Assembly (NCBI GenBank): GCA_902495705.1
Contig: CABUXT010000013.1
Span: forward strand, 1-52,142
Length of the DNA: 52,142 bases
Source of the DNA: an uncultured cyanobacterium
Lineage (GTDB): Bacteria; Cyanobacteriota; Vampirovibrionia; Gastranaerophilales; Gastranaerophilaceae
Direction of reading: 5' to 3'
Position numbers and translations under genes: made by a program. The notes beneath the pieces were generated by a model, which saw only the letters and a program-made list of their open reading frames with translations, had not been told where the DNA came from and did not search any database. This document shows, one piece after another, positions 1-7,788 of the stretch; position 1 is the stretch's first letter; each line of letters opens with the position of its first letter.

Positions 1-182
1 CAAGTCATGTTAAACTTGTTATGAAGGATAATTCAGAGGTGGATATTTATGATACCGTAACCGCAACTTATGCTAAAGATAAAGCGGATAAGTTAAAAGG
101 CTCTATTAATGGCTGTATAAATCGTGCGGTTGATTCTAGTTATGACTTTATTGATGATTGTAAATTTGATATTTGGTTTTGA
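1..182 (+). CDS. 3' end of an unidentified protein (partial)
   Basis: An open frame runs in from the left edge (frame starting at base 3) and ends at TGA 180-182, giving the last 59 residues of a protein whose start lies outside the window. The visible part is polar and acidic with repeated Asp, Lys and Asn, includes TATYAKDKADKLKG, and ends in the aromatic sequence DIWF. The composition and unbroken frame look coding, but no family is recognisable from this fragment. The tRNA-His promoter follows about 20 bases after the stop. Confidence 0.6.
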   Translation, partial: SHVKLVMKDNSEVDIYDTVTATYAKDKADKLKGSINGCINRAVDSSYDFIDDCKFDIWF

Positions 183-202
183 TGATAAATTGAAATTCAT
201 AC

Positions 203-230
203 TTGATTTTATCTCTGTTTTTGTTATGAT
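203..230 (+). promoter_or_regulatory. Promoter of tRNA-His
   Basis: TTGATT (203-208), a 16-base spacer and TATGAT (225-230) form a sigma70-type promoter. The expected start is about 8 bases before the mature tRNA 5' end at 246. Confidence 0.55.
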
Positions 231-245
231 AATTACATACGAAAT

Positions 246-322
246 GGCGGAAGTCGTCAAGCGGTTAAGACCTCGGATTGTGGTTCCGATATGCGTGGGT
301 TCGAATCCCATCTTCCGCCCCA
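246..322 (+). tRNA. tRNA-His (anticodon GTG)
   Basis: A complete cloverleaf can be folded. The acceptor arm GGCGGAAG (246-253) pairs with CTTCCGCC (312-319), so the extra G-1 typical of tRNA-His is encoded opposite C73. The anticodon stem is TCGGA/TCCGA around loop TTGTGGT, giving anticodon GTG. The T-arm is GTGGG-TTCGAAT-CCCAT, and CCA is encoded at 320-322. G-1:C73 with GTG identifies histidine. A promoter lies directly upstream and an intrinsic terminator directly downstream, so it is a single-gene transcription unit. Confidence 0.97.
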
Positions 323-327
323 TTTTT

Positions 328-357
328 AAAAACAGCACCCTTAGGTGCTGTTTTTTT
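328..357 (+). terminator. Intrinsic terminator of tRNA-His
   Basis: AACAGCACC (331-339) and GGTGCTGTT (344-352) form a 9-bp stem with a 4-nt loop, followed by a run of T to 357. It begins about six bases after the tRNA CCA. Confidence 0.93.
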
Positions 358-391
358 CTGTAAATAATATTCAATTGCAAAATTTTACTTA

Positions 392-1117
392 CTAAGCGTT
401 CCGCCAAGGTTCATTCGGTTGAATGTAGCGAAGTTTAACATGCAAATAGTCTTTATCTGCATCTTTAATTTGTTCTGTTCCAATACATTCAAATTTGGAA
501 CTTCGTGGAAAAACTATTTCATCGCACGTATCGTTTCCTGTTCTTGAGACTCGAGAATTTTTAGGAACTTCAATCTCATACATAATTCCGCGATTGTTTG
601 TCAAATATCCAGTAGCATAAGTTTGATTTGATGTTGCATAAGCATATTCTTTCATATCAATGACATCACCTTTTTTGATATCAAGTCTTTTTTTGTAGAG
701 TTTGTATTCAGAACAGAAGTCAGGTTTTTCTCCAATGCAACGAATTACATTAAGAGTTTTTTCAGTTGGTTTTAATTTTTTGAATTCCATATCTGTTAGG
801 CTGATAATTTCTCGTGGGGTCATATCAGGGTTCATAATGTTAGTCATAATATTCATGTTTTTAGGATTCCCTGAATTTATAAAATGATGATTTATTCCAT
901 TCAAATAACCATGCAAGCTAACGGATTCTTTATTTGTTGCTTTAATAATACCTTGCTCCTTGCAGGCTTTCCAATATTCATGGCAAAAAAGTGGTTTGCT
1001 TTCTATTTGCTTAGCTTGTTCTAATATTGGTGCTGATTTCTGGTGTTTCAGCGTAGTAATCGCTTTTGATGATATTTTAGAAATAGCACTTTTTATAATT
1101 CCCAATTTCATATTCAT
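392..1117 (-). CDS. Putative ADP-ribosyltransferase-like protein (ART fold)
   Basis: A 241-aa protein with no signal peptide. The C-terminal half carries the three landmarks of arginine-type ADP-ribosyltransferases in the right order: an Arg in VIRCIG (R126), an STS-like segment YATSN (160-164), and a turn-Glu segment CDEIVFPRSSKF with E200 as the expected catalytic Glu. DEIVFPRSSKF resembles the end of the exoenzyme ART domain, where the usual motif is ExE followed by a leu-pro-arg-gly-ser sequence. The first residue of the ExE pair is Cys here. The N-terminal ~115 residues match nothing I recognise. GGGGA lies 11 bases before the chosen ATG. It is divergent from the protease-like gene at 1212 and close to tRNA-His. 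A role as an effector or toxin acting on another protein is inference; an inactive member is possible. Confidence 0.55.
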   Translation of the reverse strand: MNMKLGIIKSAISKISSKAITTLKHQKSAPILEQAKQIESKPLFCHEYWKACKEQGIIKATNKESVSLHGYLNGINHHFINSGNPKNMNIMTNIMNPDMTPREIISLTDMEFKKLKPTEKTLNVIRCIGEKPDFCSEYKLYKKRLDIKKGDVIDMKEYAYATSNQTYATGYLTNNRGIMYEIEVPKNSRVSRTGNDTCDEIVFPRSSKFECIGTEQIKDADKDYLHVKLRYIQPNEPWRNA

Positions 1118-1211
1118 AAAAATTTATTTCCCCTATATATATTAATAAAACATTTCTGAAAAAATTATTGCTCTTTAGCAATTTTTATTGGTTGGAATTT
1201 TTTATTATAGT

Positions 1212-1916
1212 ATGAGGATAGATGAAAATTTTTATATAAATAATGTTTCAAATATTCAAAAATGTAATGCGCCAACAAAGGTGTCTCAAATTTTTGTGAC
1301 TAAAAGTTCTGAGTCCAAAAACACTATTCCATCGTATTTTTCATCACCTAAATATCTTGAATTAAAAAATATGGTCGAAAAGTATGATTTGAGTACAAAT
1401 TATGTGCTGAAATCCGAAAAACTGGATTATGCATCGGCTTGCAGAAAAAATTTCGTCTCAGAATTTGGCACAATCAAATCAGGTTCAATGCAGCAACTTG
1501 TACTAAATCCGCTCTCTCCTGAGTTTGATTCGACATTAACCGATAAAATAAATAAAATGCGCAAGGAATGTCGCGGAGAAGGTAATTACGCCAAAAATCT
1601 GAAAACTCTAATGAAAGAACGCAAAATCGGCAATTGTACTGATATTGCGCTAGTTACGGCAGATGATATAAACCAAAAGCAAAACAAATACAAGGCAGAA
1701 CTTTTGTATGCAAGTATTTTGAGTGACGATGTGATTTCTAATCATGTTGCCGTGTTGGTTAAAGATAAAAATGAAAATAATGATGTGAGCGCAAATTCAA
1801 TTGTCTTAGATAATTGGCTTGGCGGAGTTTTTAAATATAGTGATTGGGTAAAAATCGTAAAACATTTATACAATTCAAACAGTGTCAGCACTTATGTCGC
1901 TGATTCCAATAAATAA
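1212..1916 (+). CDS. Unknown protein with a cysteine protease/transglutaminase-like Cys-His-Asp triad
   Basis: A 234-aa protein with no signal peptide. From the ATG at 1212 there is a C142 in KIGNCTDIA, H178 in SNHVAVLVKD and D200 in IVLDNW. The order, spacing and local patterns (GNC before a helix, H followed by a hydrophobic strand, then hydrophobic-D-N/P-W) match papain-fold enzymes such as YopT-type C58 peptidases and transglutaminase-like effectors. I cannot name the family. A TTG at 1188 extends the frame by 8 codons, but ATG 1212 is preferred; no clear Shine-Dalgarno supports either. It is divergent from the ART-like gene, with about 95 bases between the two starts, so the pair may share regulation. 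The effector role is inference. Confidence 0.5.
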   Translation: MRIDENFYINNVSNIQKCNAPTKVSQIFVTKSSESKNTIPSYFSSPKYLELKNMVEKYDLSTNYVLKSEKLDYASACRKNFVSEFGTIKSGSMQQLVLNPLSPEFDSTLTDKINKMRKECRGEGNYAKNLKTLMKERKIGNCTDIALVTADDINQKQNKYKAELLYASILSDDVISNHVAVLVKDKNENNDVSANSIVLDNWLGGVFKYSDWVKIVKHLYNSNSVSTYVADSNK

Positions 1917-1937
1917 ATTTGCATGGCAACGCAAATT
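1916..1937 (+). terminator. Weak hairpin after the protease-like gene
   Basis: AATTTGC (1916-1922) and GCAAATT (1931-1937) form a 7-bp stem that starts at the stop codon. There is no T-run, so termination is doubtful. Confidence 0.25.
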
Positions 1938-2021
1938 AAAACGCGAAGGCGTAAATCAGCCGGTGTAGTGGTTTGACGTATGTTTTGTATAATTTTGCGA
2001 AATTATGCTATTATATTTGTT

Positions 2022-2939
2022 ATGAAAAAAATATTTGTAATAATTTTACTGATTCTTTTGGCGCTTGTTTTCTATGATGCGAAATACATTGAGCCAAATA
2101 GTTTGGTTGTGAAAAATGAAACTCTAAACCTTCCGCATTGGAGCAAATCGTTAGACGGTTTGCGCGTTGGTGTTGTGTCTGATATTCATTTTGGCTATGG
2201 GGTGATGAATTTAGAAAAACTAAAAACAATTGTTGACAAGGTCAATGAACAAACCCCTGATATAATTCTTCTCCCCGGAGACTTTGATGCTGAGGCGATT
2301 TCAGCCTCCGGTGTGAGTTTGGATGATATAAGTGATGTATTATCTGAATTAAAAGCTCCGCTTGGTGTTTTTGCAATTAAAGGTAATCATGATTACGAAC
2401 CAGAAAATGTTATTTATGATTTGCTAAAAAAATCTAATATAAAATTACTTTCAGATAAAAGCGTTTATTTGATAAATGGGACTTTGAAGTTGACAGGAAT
2501 CCAAGATATTTGGCACTATCATCTTAACCCTAAAGTCTTTCATAATGATGGTGTTCCAACGATTTTGCTCTCTCATAATCCTGATGTATTACCAAAAGTT
2601 CCTGATTATGTGTCGCTTACTCTGAGCGGGCATACCCATGGCGGAGAGGTTGTTTTTCCGATAATCGGCTCTTTGACTGTTCCATCTCAATATGGGCAAA
2701 AATATGCCAAAGGCTATGTTGTTGAAAACGGCAAGCATTTGTATGTGACATCAGGCGTAGGAACTCTTAGCGGTTTTAGGTTATGTAATTCTCCTGAAAT
2801 CGTTATTTTGACACTGAACTCTCAAACCGATGATAACAAAATTGAAAATACGCCGACAAAAGGTTTGATAAATCGTAGTTATCATTATGAAATGCGCACA
2901 TTAGTTGACAAAATGCACAGCAAAAAAGATAAAAAATAA
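2022..2939 (+). CDS. Membrane-anchored metallophosphoesterase (YaeI/YkuE/LpxG-like)
   Basis: A 305-aa protein. Residues 1-20 form an N-terminal membrane anchor (MKKIFVIILLILLALVF). The calcineurin-like core follows with all metal-site blocks in order: VSDIHFG, PGDFDAE, GNHD, LSHNPD and SGHTHGG. This is the YaeI/YkuE group of membrane-linked phosphodiesterases, which also contains chlamydial LpxG, a UDP-2,3-diacylglucosamine hydrolase of lipid A synthesis. LpxK is encoded elsewhere in this window, so a lipid A role is possible but unproven. The frame could extend to 1980, but ATG 2022 sits at the natural start of the anchor. An extended -10 (TGcTATTAT, 2006-2014) ends 7 bases before this ATG and there is no Shine-Dalgarno, so the message may be leaderless. 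Confidence 0.85.
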   Translation: MKKIFVIILLILLALVFYDAKYIEPNSLVVKNETLNLPHWSKSLDGLRVGVVSDIHFGYGVMNLEKLKTIVDKVNEQTPDIILLPGDFDAEAISASGVSLDDISDVLSELKAPLGVFAIKGNHDYEPENVIYDLLKKSNIKLLSDKSVYLINGTLKLTGIQDIWHYHLNPKVFHNDGVPTILLSHNPDVLPKVPDYVSLTLSGHTHGGEVVFPIIGSLTVPSQYGQKYAKGYVVENGKHLYVTSGVGTLSGFRLCNSPEIVILTLNSQTDDNKIENTPTKGLINRSYHYEMRTLVDKMHSKKDKK

Positions 2940-2994
2940 CTGAAAAATTTTAGATTACTTGTTGCAAAATATTTTTTATGTGCAATAATTGGAT

Positions 2995-3684
2995 ATGGAA
3001 ATTAAGTGTATTTTAAACAATAATTATTTAAGAAAAAATGTTACCCCTCATCAGTGTGAGTTCACAGGTTCACGAAAAAAGCGTGATGTGAGTGTGGAAA
3101 AACTGAGTCAAGATATTTATGTGAAAAGACCGGATGCAACTGCGAGTGCGTCCGGTCTTTCAGGTATCAGGCAAAAGTTTTTGAAAGTAGCAAATAGTGT
3201 AGTAAACTATGGCAAATCGTATAAGAAAAATATTCAACATACGTATGAACATAAAGTTGTTTTTGCTTTGATAGAAAAAGAACTTTATGGCAAAAGGTCA
3301 ATTGATAGCTACACTCATGATGCGGATAAAATGATTTTGTATCTTTTAGGATTTCCAAAATCATTTGTTTCAAAATTCCATAGAGAACATTCTGTACACC
3401 ATGTGGAAAGCGGAAAGAAACCAAATTTGCGCAGTATGCTGTGTGACAACATTGCATCATCTCCTGAATTTAAACCTGAAAAGAAAAATTCTTTGAGAAA
3501 ATATTATTCAATATCAAAGGAATTGCAGTCAGTTAAAGGTTTTGGTGAAATGCTTGAAAAATATAATTTTGGTGAAGATATTGATTTTGCTAAAATTAAA
3601 AGAATTAAGGCTGCAAAATTTGAAGGGATGAAAGGGCTTGCAAGAGTAGCTGCAAAATCGCTTGTACTGCTTTTTGCACACTAA
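2995..3684 (+). CDS. Unknown protein, possibly DUF5662-like
   Basis: A 229-aa basic protein without signal peptide or membrane segment. Near the N-terminus it has CEFTGSRKKR, a short FTG motif in a disordered, basic context that also occurs in the facing gene. The middle is His-rich: THDADKMILYL followed by FHREHSVHHVESGKK. It vaguely recalls DUF5662-type proteins with spaced HD and HH motifs, but this is weak. ATG 2995 is preferred over TTG 2989. TTGCAA (2962-2967) and TGcAATAAT (2981-2989) place a promoter only 5 bases before the ATG, so translation may be leaderless. The stop overlaps the stop of the convergent gene by 4 bases. Confidence 0.6.
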   Translation: MEIKCILNNNYLRKNVTPHQCEFTGSRKKRDVSVEKLSQDIYVKRPDATASASGLSGIRQKFLKVANSVVNYGKSYKKNIQHTYEHKVVFALIEKELYGKRSIDSYTHDADKMILYLLGFPKSFVSKFHREHSVHHVESGKKPNLRSMLCDNIASSPEFKPEKKNSLRKYYSISKELQSVKGFGEMLEKYNFGEDIDFAKIKRIKAAKFEGMKGLARVAAKSLVLLFAH

Positions 3685-5456
3685 TCGTTCGGTAGTTCTT
3701 CATTATTTAACAATTTTTGAGTTGTTATTTGGATGATTTCGCTCAAATTGGAGTAAGATTTGATTCTTTTGACCCCTCTTTCCCTGTCAAAAATTTTGTT
3801 ATCTCCATGTGTAATATCGTGAAGAACTGCGATGTTTGCCGCAAATTCGCAATCATTGTCAGGGGACATGTACGGATAAATTATACAAGGTTTAGTATAA
3901 TCTTTTGGTTTTGAATATTGGCTACGACCTATAATATGATTCAAAAAGTGACTGCTTTTGATGTTGTAATTCCAGTTTTTTGTCTCTTTTGTGCCATAAA
4001 TAATTTTGTCTTTATATGTTCTGTGGTGGTCGTTTATGACATTTTGGATGCTTTGGTAACCCTTTTGGGTAGCATAAACCGGAGCAAGTATAATATCGCT
4101 GTCAGGTATTTTTGCTTCAAAACCTACATCATCCAAAACCCAATAATTTTCATACAATGATACTCCTGAAATCGCACAGTCGTCTAAAAATACAATTGTT
4201 TTGTCGTTAAAATACGCCTTATCCATATCTTGAATGAGTTCGTCAAAATCTATAAATTGATTTTGTGGAATGTTACCGATTAATTGCATTTGATAATTTA
4301 TTAAATCATAACTTTTCCCTTTTTCTGGAATACAATATAGTATCTCATCTTCATTTCTGCCAAGTTTTGCGTTGTATTTCAAAATTTGCTTATGCATATT
4401 TTTTAAATTTTGGCTGATAGTTTCAGGTGTCATTACAACAAGTGCATTATCAACATATTGCAAAACGTCATTTTTAACTTCGTTTCTGAGATTTTTGTCA
4501 TAAGGTAATCCGACCAAAAGTGCAGCATCAATTGTTGCGTTTAGTTCTTCTTTTGACATTTTTTCAGGTTGAAGTTGTTTATATATATTATCTATTGTTG
4601 GAGAATTTTCATTTTTTATAATAATAGGTTTTATGCCAAGAGCTTTAGCTTTATCTATTATTTCGCTATCAATTTCTTTCGTTTTTAAGATTTCTCTTGT
4701 TGTGGTTTCTAAGTCTTTGCTGCGGTCAAAAAAGTTTATCCCATTATCAAACCCTGATAATACAAAGAATTTTACATTTTTATTTTTCAAAATTTTTGAT
4801 GTTTCTTTTGGATATTGTTTTTTGCCTTGTTCTAATTTTTTAATCGTTTGAGAATCTAAAAATACTCCATACTTAGGACCGCGGAATTTTGTATCCAGCA
4901 AATTTCGCATTTTCTTGTAGTCAGTCAGATATTTTAATGCTCTGTTTAATCCAAAATTTGGGTCATAAAAAGTTTGCTCTTTGTTAGCAAAATCATATCC
5001 GACAATCAAAATATGGTTATCTTTTAGTGCTTTTATAATCGTGTTTAGACTCTTGATGTTGCCAAATTGAGTCGCCTGTTGCATTGCTGATAAAATCTCT
5101 TTGCGTGAATAGTTTGTTGTTTTTTCGATATTTATAACGGCATTTTTGATATCCTGTTTTGAAATTTCATTCAGTGATTTTTGATAATTATCATAAATTC
5201 TATCTAAATGAGCTTGCATTTCAACTGTTGTAACAGGGCGAGTTTGGTCAATTTTCGGTATTTCAAAAGTGCGCGTGTTTATTATTTTAGAATTTTTCTT
5301 TGGTTTACTAAGCTCTCCTGTAAAATATATTGCAGGATAAGTTTGTCCAAGTGTATTTATCTGCTTTTGTTCTTTTGGAACATTGGAGATGCTTTTTTGA
5401 CATTGGGGTTTGTATAAATTGAGATTATTAAGTTTTATTGAAGAAACTGAAATCAT
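3681..5456 (-). CDS. Large unknown protein with a phosphoribosyltransferase PRPP-loop motif
   Basis: A 591-aa protein. The N-terminal ~75 residues look disordered and contain PAIYFTGELSKPKK (FTG at 45-47). Residues ~80-320 are mixed alpha/beta with two paralogous-looking stretches (ILIVGYDFANK and FFVLSGFDNG, each followed by helices). At 420-434, TIVFLDDCAISGVSL matches the type I phosphoribosyltransferase loop (hydrophobic strand, D-D-x-x-x-S-G-x-S). The downstream strand IILAPVYA and the C-terminal acidic His-containing segment fit the rest of such a fold. The enzyme class beyond this is unknown. No signal peptide. It converges on the 2995 gene with a 4-base overlap. A defence, effector or nucleotide-salvage role cannot be separated from sequence alone. 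Confidence 0.6.
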   Translation of the reverse strand: MISVSSIKLNNLNLYKPQCQKSISNVPKEQKQINTLGQTYPAIYFTGELSKPKKNSKIINTRTFEIPKIDQTRPVTTVEMQAHLDRIYDNYQKSLNEISKQDIKNAVINIEKTTNYSRKEILSAMQQATQFGNIKSLNTIIKALKDNHILIVGYDFANKEQTFYDPNFGLNRALKYLTDYKKMRNLLDTKFRGPKYGVFLDSQTIKKLEQGKKQYPKETSKILKNKNVKFFVLSGFDNGINFFDRSKDLETTTREILKTKEIDSEIIDKAKALGIKPIIIKNENSPTIDNIYKQLQPEKMSKEELNATIDAALLVGLPYDKNLRNEVKNDVLQYVDNALVVMTPETISQNLKNMHKQILKYNAKLGRNEDEILYCIPEKGKSYDLINYQMQLIGNIPQNQFIDFDELIQDMDKAYFNDKTIVFLDDCAISGVSLYENYWVLDDVGFEAKIPDSDIILAPVYATQKGYQSIQNVINDHHRTYKDKIIYGTKETKNWNYNIKSSHFLNHIIGRSQYSKPKDYTKPCIIYPYMSPDNDCEFAANIAVLHDITHGDNKIFDRERGVKRIKSYSNLSEIIQITTQKLLNNEELPND

Positions 5457-5550
5457 GATTTTTGCTTGTAATAAAAAACAAAAATAAAATTTTTATTTAG
5501 TGAAATGAACAAATTTAATAATATTTTACATATAGGTTATGACTACATTT

Positions 5551-5579
5551 TTGAATATTTCCAAATATTATGGTAAAAT
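5551..5579 (+). promoter_or_regulatory. Promoter of the GT39-like gene
   Basis: TTGAAT (5551-5556), 17 bases, TAAAAT (5574-5579), followed by AAGGAGAGG (5591-5599) and ATG 5602. Confidence 0.45.
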
Positions 5580-5601
5580 TTACAAAGACAAAGGAGAGGA
5601 T

Positions 5602-7287
5602 ATGGATAAGAAGAAGTTTTCTAATGAATGGGTATTTTTGTTTATTATGATTGTAATAGCTGTTGTATTGCGATTTATTTATATTGATATTCCGCTTTGG
5701 TATGACGAAGCTTGTTCTTGGTTCACCGCTATTCAAAAATTTCCGTTTGGAATTATGGATAATCTTTTGACACTTGATTTACAGCATACTCCGCTATATT
5801 TCTTTGCGCTACATTTTTGGATGAAAATGTTTGGCGATACAGAAGTTATGTTGAGGGTGTTTTCGTTGATTTTTGGTGTTGGAACAGTGCCTCTTGTTTA
5901 CTTTTTGGCTAAAAAAATCTCAACAAAACAAGTTGCTATAATTTCAACAGCTTTAGCTACAGTTAGTCCGCTTTTGGTATTTTTCTCAACAGAAGTCAGA
6001 ATGTACCCTGTTGTAGTATTTTTAGTGATGTTATCACTGAATTATCTTGTTGATTTTGAGCAAAAAAGTGATATCAAATCATTGTTAAAATTAACTATAG
6101 CAAATGTGTTAATCCCTTATACCTTTGTTGGCGGTATTTTTTATAATATTGCACTGTTATTTTCTTACGGTGTGTATTTGTTGTTAAATAATCGTGAAAA
6201 ATTCAATAAATATATTAAATTTGCAATCGGTGAATTTATTTTGCTGATTCCGTATTTTGTATTGATTGGTTATTATGCAAAAATGAGGAGCGTTTTTGTT
6301 ATTTCGCATGAAGGACCTTTGAATTTTGTAGCGCTGGTTGATATGGTGAGAAATTTCTTTGGTTCAACAATTGTTGATAATATTTATTGGCCTGCGACAA
6401 GTCCTTATTTGTTTACTTTTGCTTTTACAATGCTTGTTGTTGTTCCTTGCTGTTATTTTGTTTACGGTTATATTCAGAGCGTAAAAAAATCAGAAGGATT
6501 TGAAAAAGTTTTAGTCTATACGATTTTATCAGCATTAGTTTTGGCTATTGTTTTTGCATATTTCAAGGTAAATATCTTTACTGTGAGATATATTTTGTAC
6601 TTGTTGCCTCCGATGTTAATTCTATCAATTATCGGTTTGAGTAAAAAAATCTCACCAAGGCATTTAAACATTTTTGTGGCTTTGTTTATTATGTGCAGTT
6701 GTCGATTTGATTTTACTCATGCACCTGTTGAAAAAATCTTAAAAACAAATGCCTTCAAGGCTGTAAGCATAGAGGCTGCTAAATTTAATTTAGAATCTTA
6801 TGATATTGTAATTATGCCGTTTGGGTCTGATGCGCCATATTATTTTAAGGCTGAGCGCGGGCCGCAAGTCTATAATTTCGATTTCCATAAAGAAGTCAGA
6901 AATCCTTATAACAAAAAGTATTATGATGAATATCAAAGAGAGATGATGGCAAATTCATCACGTTATGGCGTAATTTATGATTCAATATTCGCAGATAAAG
7001 GCTTTTCTGATGCGCATTTTGAATATTTTATGCAAAACGTAAATAATAAAGTCCCAAAAGGCAGATATGTTTTGTTGGCTCTATATGGTGATGATGCCTC
7101 TCAACTTGTTCAGTTGCAAGATTTGAGAAAATCTGTCACAAGTATTGAAGATATTAAAAATAATACTTTGAGTATAATGCTTGAAAAATACTTAGTTGAT
7201 ATCAGGGCTTATTTAGATTCTCAGTTTAATTATTTAGGCTCTGAAACTGTCGGAAATTATACATATTTGCTTTATCAAAAAAGATAA
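5602..7287 (+). CDS. GT-C (GT39/ArnT-like) membrane glycosyltransferase
   Basis: A 561-aa polytopic membrane protein with about 11 hydrophobic helices. The first extracytoplasmic loop contains IPLWYDEACSW, where the DE pair is the catalytic-site signature of GT-C/PMT-type enzymes, and is followed by LQHTPLYFFALH. These enzymes transfer a sugar from a polyprenyl-phosphate donor to lipid, glycan or protein outside the cytoplasmic membrane. The C-terminal ~150 residues form a soluble periplasmic-type domain. The start at 5602 is chosen for its strong Shine-Dalgarno (AAGGAGAGG); an upstream in-frame ATG at 5539 lies before the promoter -35 box. The secreted 7312 gene follows by 24 bases, probably in the same operon. 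Donor and acceptor are unknown. Confidence 0.85.
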   Translation: MDKKKFSNEWVFLFIMIVIAVVLRFIYIDIPLWYDEACSWFTAIQKFPFGIMDNLLTLDLQHTPLYFFALHFWMKMFGDTEVMLRVFSLIFGVGTVPLVYFLAKKISTKQVAIISTALATVSPLLVFFSTEVRMYPVVVFLVMLSLNYLVDFEQKSDIKSLLKLTIANVLIPYTFVGGIFYNIALLFSYGVYLLLNNREKFNKYIKFAIGEFILLIPYFVLIGYYAKMRSVFVISHEGPLNFVALVDMVRNFFGSTIVDNIYWPATSPYLFTFAFTMLVVVPCCYFVYGYIQSVKKSEGFEKVLVYTILSALVLAIVFAYFKVNIFTVRYILYLLPPMLILSIIGLSKKISPRHLNIFVALFIMCSCRFDFTHAPVEKILKTNAFKAVSIEAAKFNLESYDIVIMPFGSDAPYYFKAERGPQVYNFDFHKEVRNPYNKKYYDEYQREMMANSSRYGVIYDSIFADKGFSDAHFEYFMQNVNNKVPKGRYVLLALYGDDASQLVQLQDLRKSVTSIEDIKNNTLSIMLEKYLVDIRAYLDSQFNYLGSETVGNYTYLLYQKR

Positions 7288-7311
7288 GTATATTATTTAA
7301 AAGGTATTGTT

Positions 7312-7722
7312 ATGGCTAAATTAAGAATTTTTATATTTTCTATAATTTTTCTTTGTGTGATTTTTCCGTTGGTGAGTATTGCAAAAGAAGATGACACTAC
7401 TCAACAATGGAAACATGTTGCCGAAAATATTTATATTGACCCGGATGGAATAATTGGAACAGAAGATATCTATGGGTTTTCGTTTTTATTAAAATCTTTT
7501 AATAAAGGGCAGTATGAACCGATGTATGGCAAAGATATTTGGTACACAATTGCGCAATATACAATTGATTGTTCAAAACATTCTTACAAAATCGGTGTGA
7601 TTGATTCTTATGGCTATGAAAATCAATTTATCAACGGAGATTACAACAGTTTGGCAAAATTTCAACCGATTGTTCAAGGTACGGCAGTGAGTGTTGTTGC
7701 TGGCAAATTATGCAGATTTTAG
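7312..7722 (+). CDS. Small exported protein, adhesin-E-like
   Basis: A 136-aa protein with a clear signal peptide (residues 1-24, ending SIAKE). The mature part begins WKHVAENIYIDPDGI and continues with short beta-strand patterns and two Cys (in TIDCSKH and GKLCRF) that could pair. Trp-x-x-Val, Tyr-Ile-Asp and a C-terminal VAGKLC pattern recall surface-adhesin-E-like domains, but the match is loose. AAAGG lies before the ATG. It follows the glycosyltransferase by 24 bases and ends at a strong bidirectional terminator. Location: periplasm or outer surface. Confidence 0.65.
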   Translation: MAKLRIFIFSIIFLCVIFPLVSIAKEDDTTQQWKHVAENIYIDPDGIIGTEDIYGFSFLLKSFNKGQYEPMYGKDIWYTIAQYTIDCSKHSYKIGVIDSYGYENQFINGDYNSLAKFQPIVQGTAVSVVAGKLCRF

Positions 7723-7738
7723 TTTTGTAGAAATAAAA

Positions 7739-7768
7739 AAAGACTCTTGAAAATTTTCAAGAGTCTTT
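7739..7768. terminator. Bidirectional intrinsic terminator
   Basis: AAAGACTCTTGAA and its complement form a near-perfect stem of about 13 bp around a short AATT centre. A-tracts on the left and T-tracts on the right let it serve both convergent genes (7312 and 7789). Confidence 0.9.
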
Positions 7769-7788
7769 TTTTGATTGTATATTTTTTA

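Noticed and set aside
93..407. Minus-strand ORF of 104 codons across the tRNA-His
   Set aside because: It reads through the tRNA and its terminator and has no ribosome-binding site.
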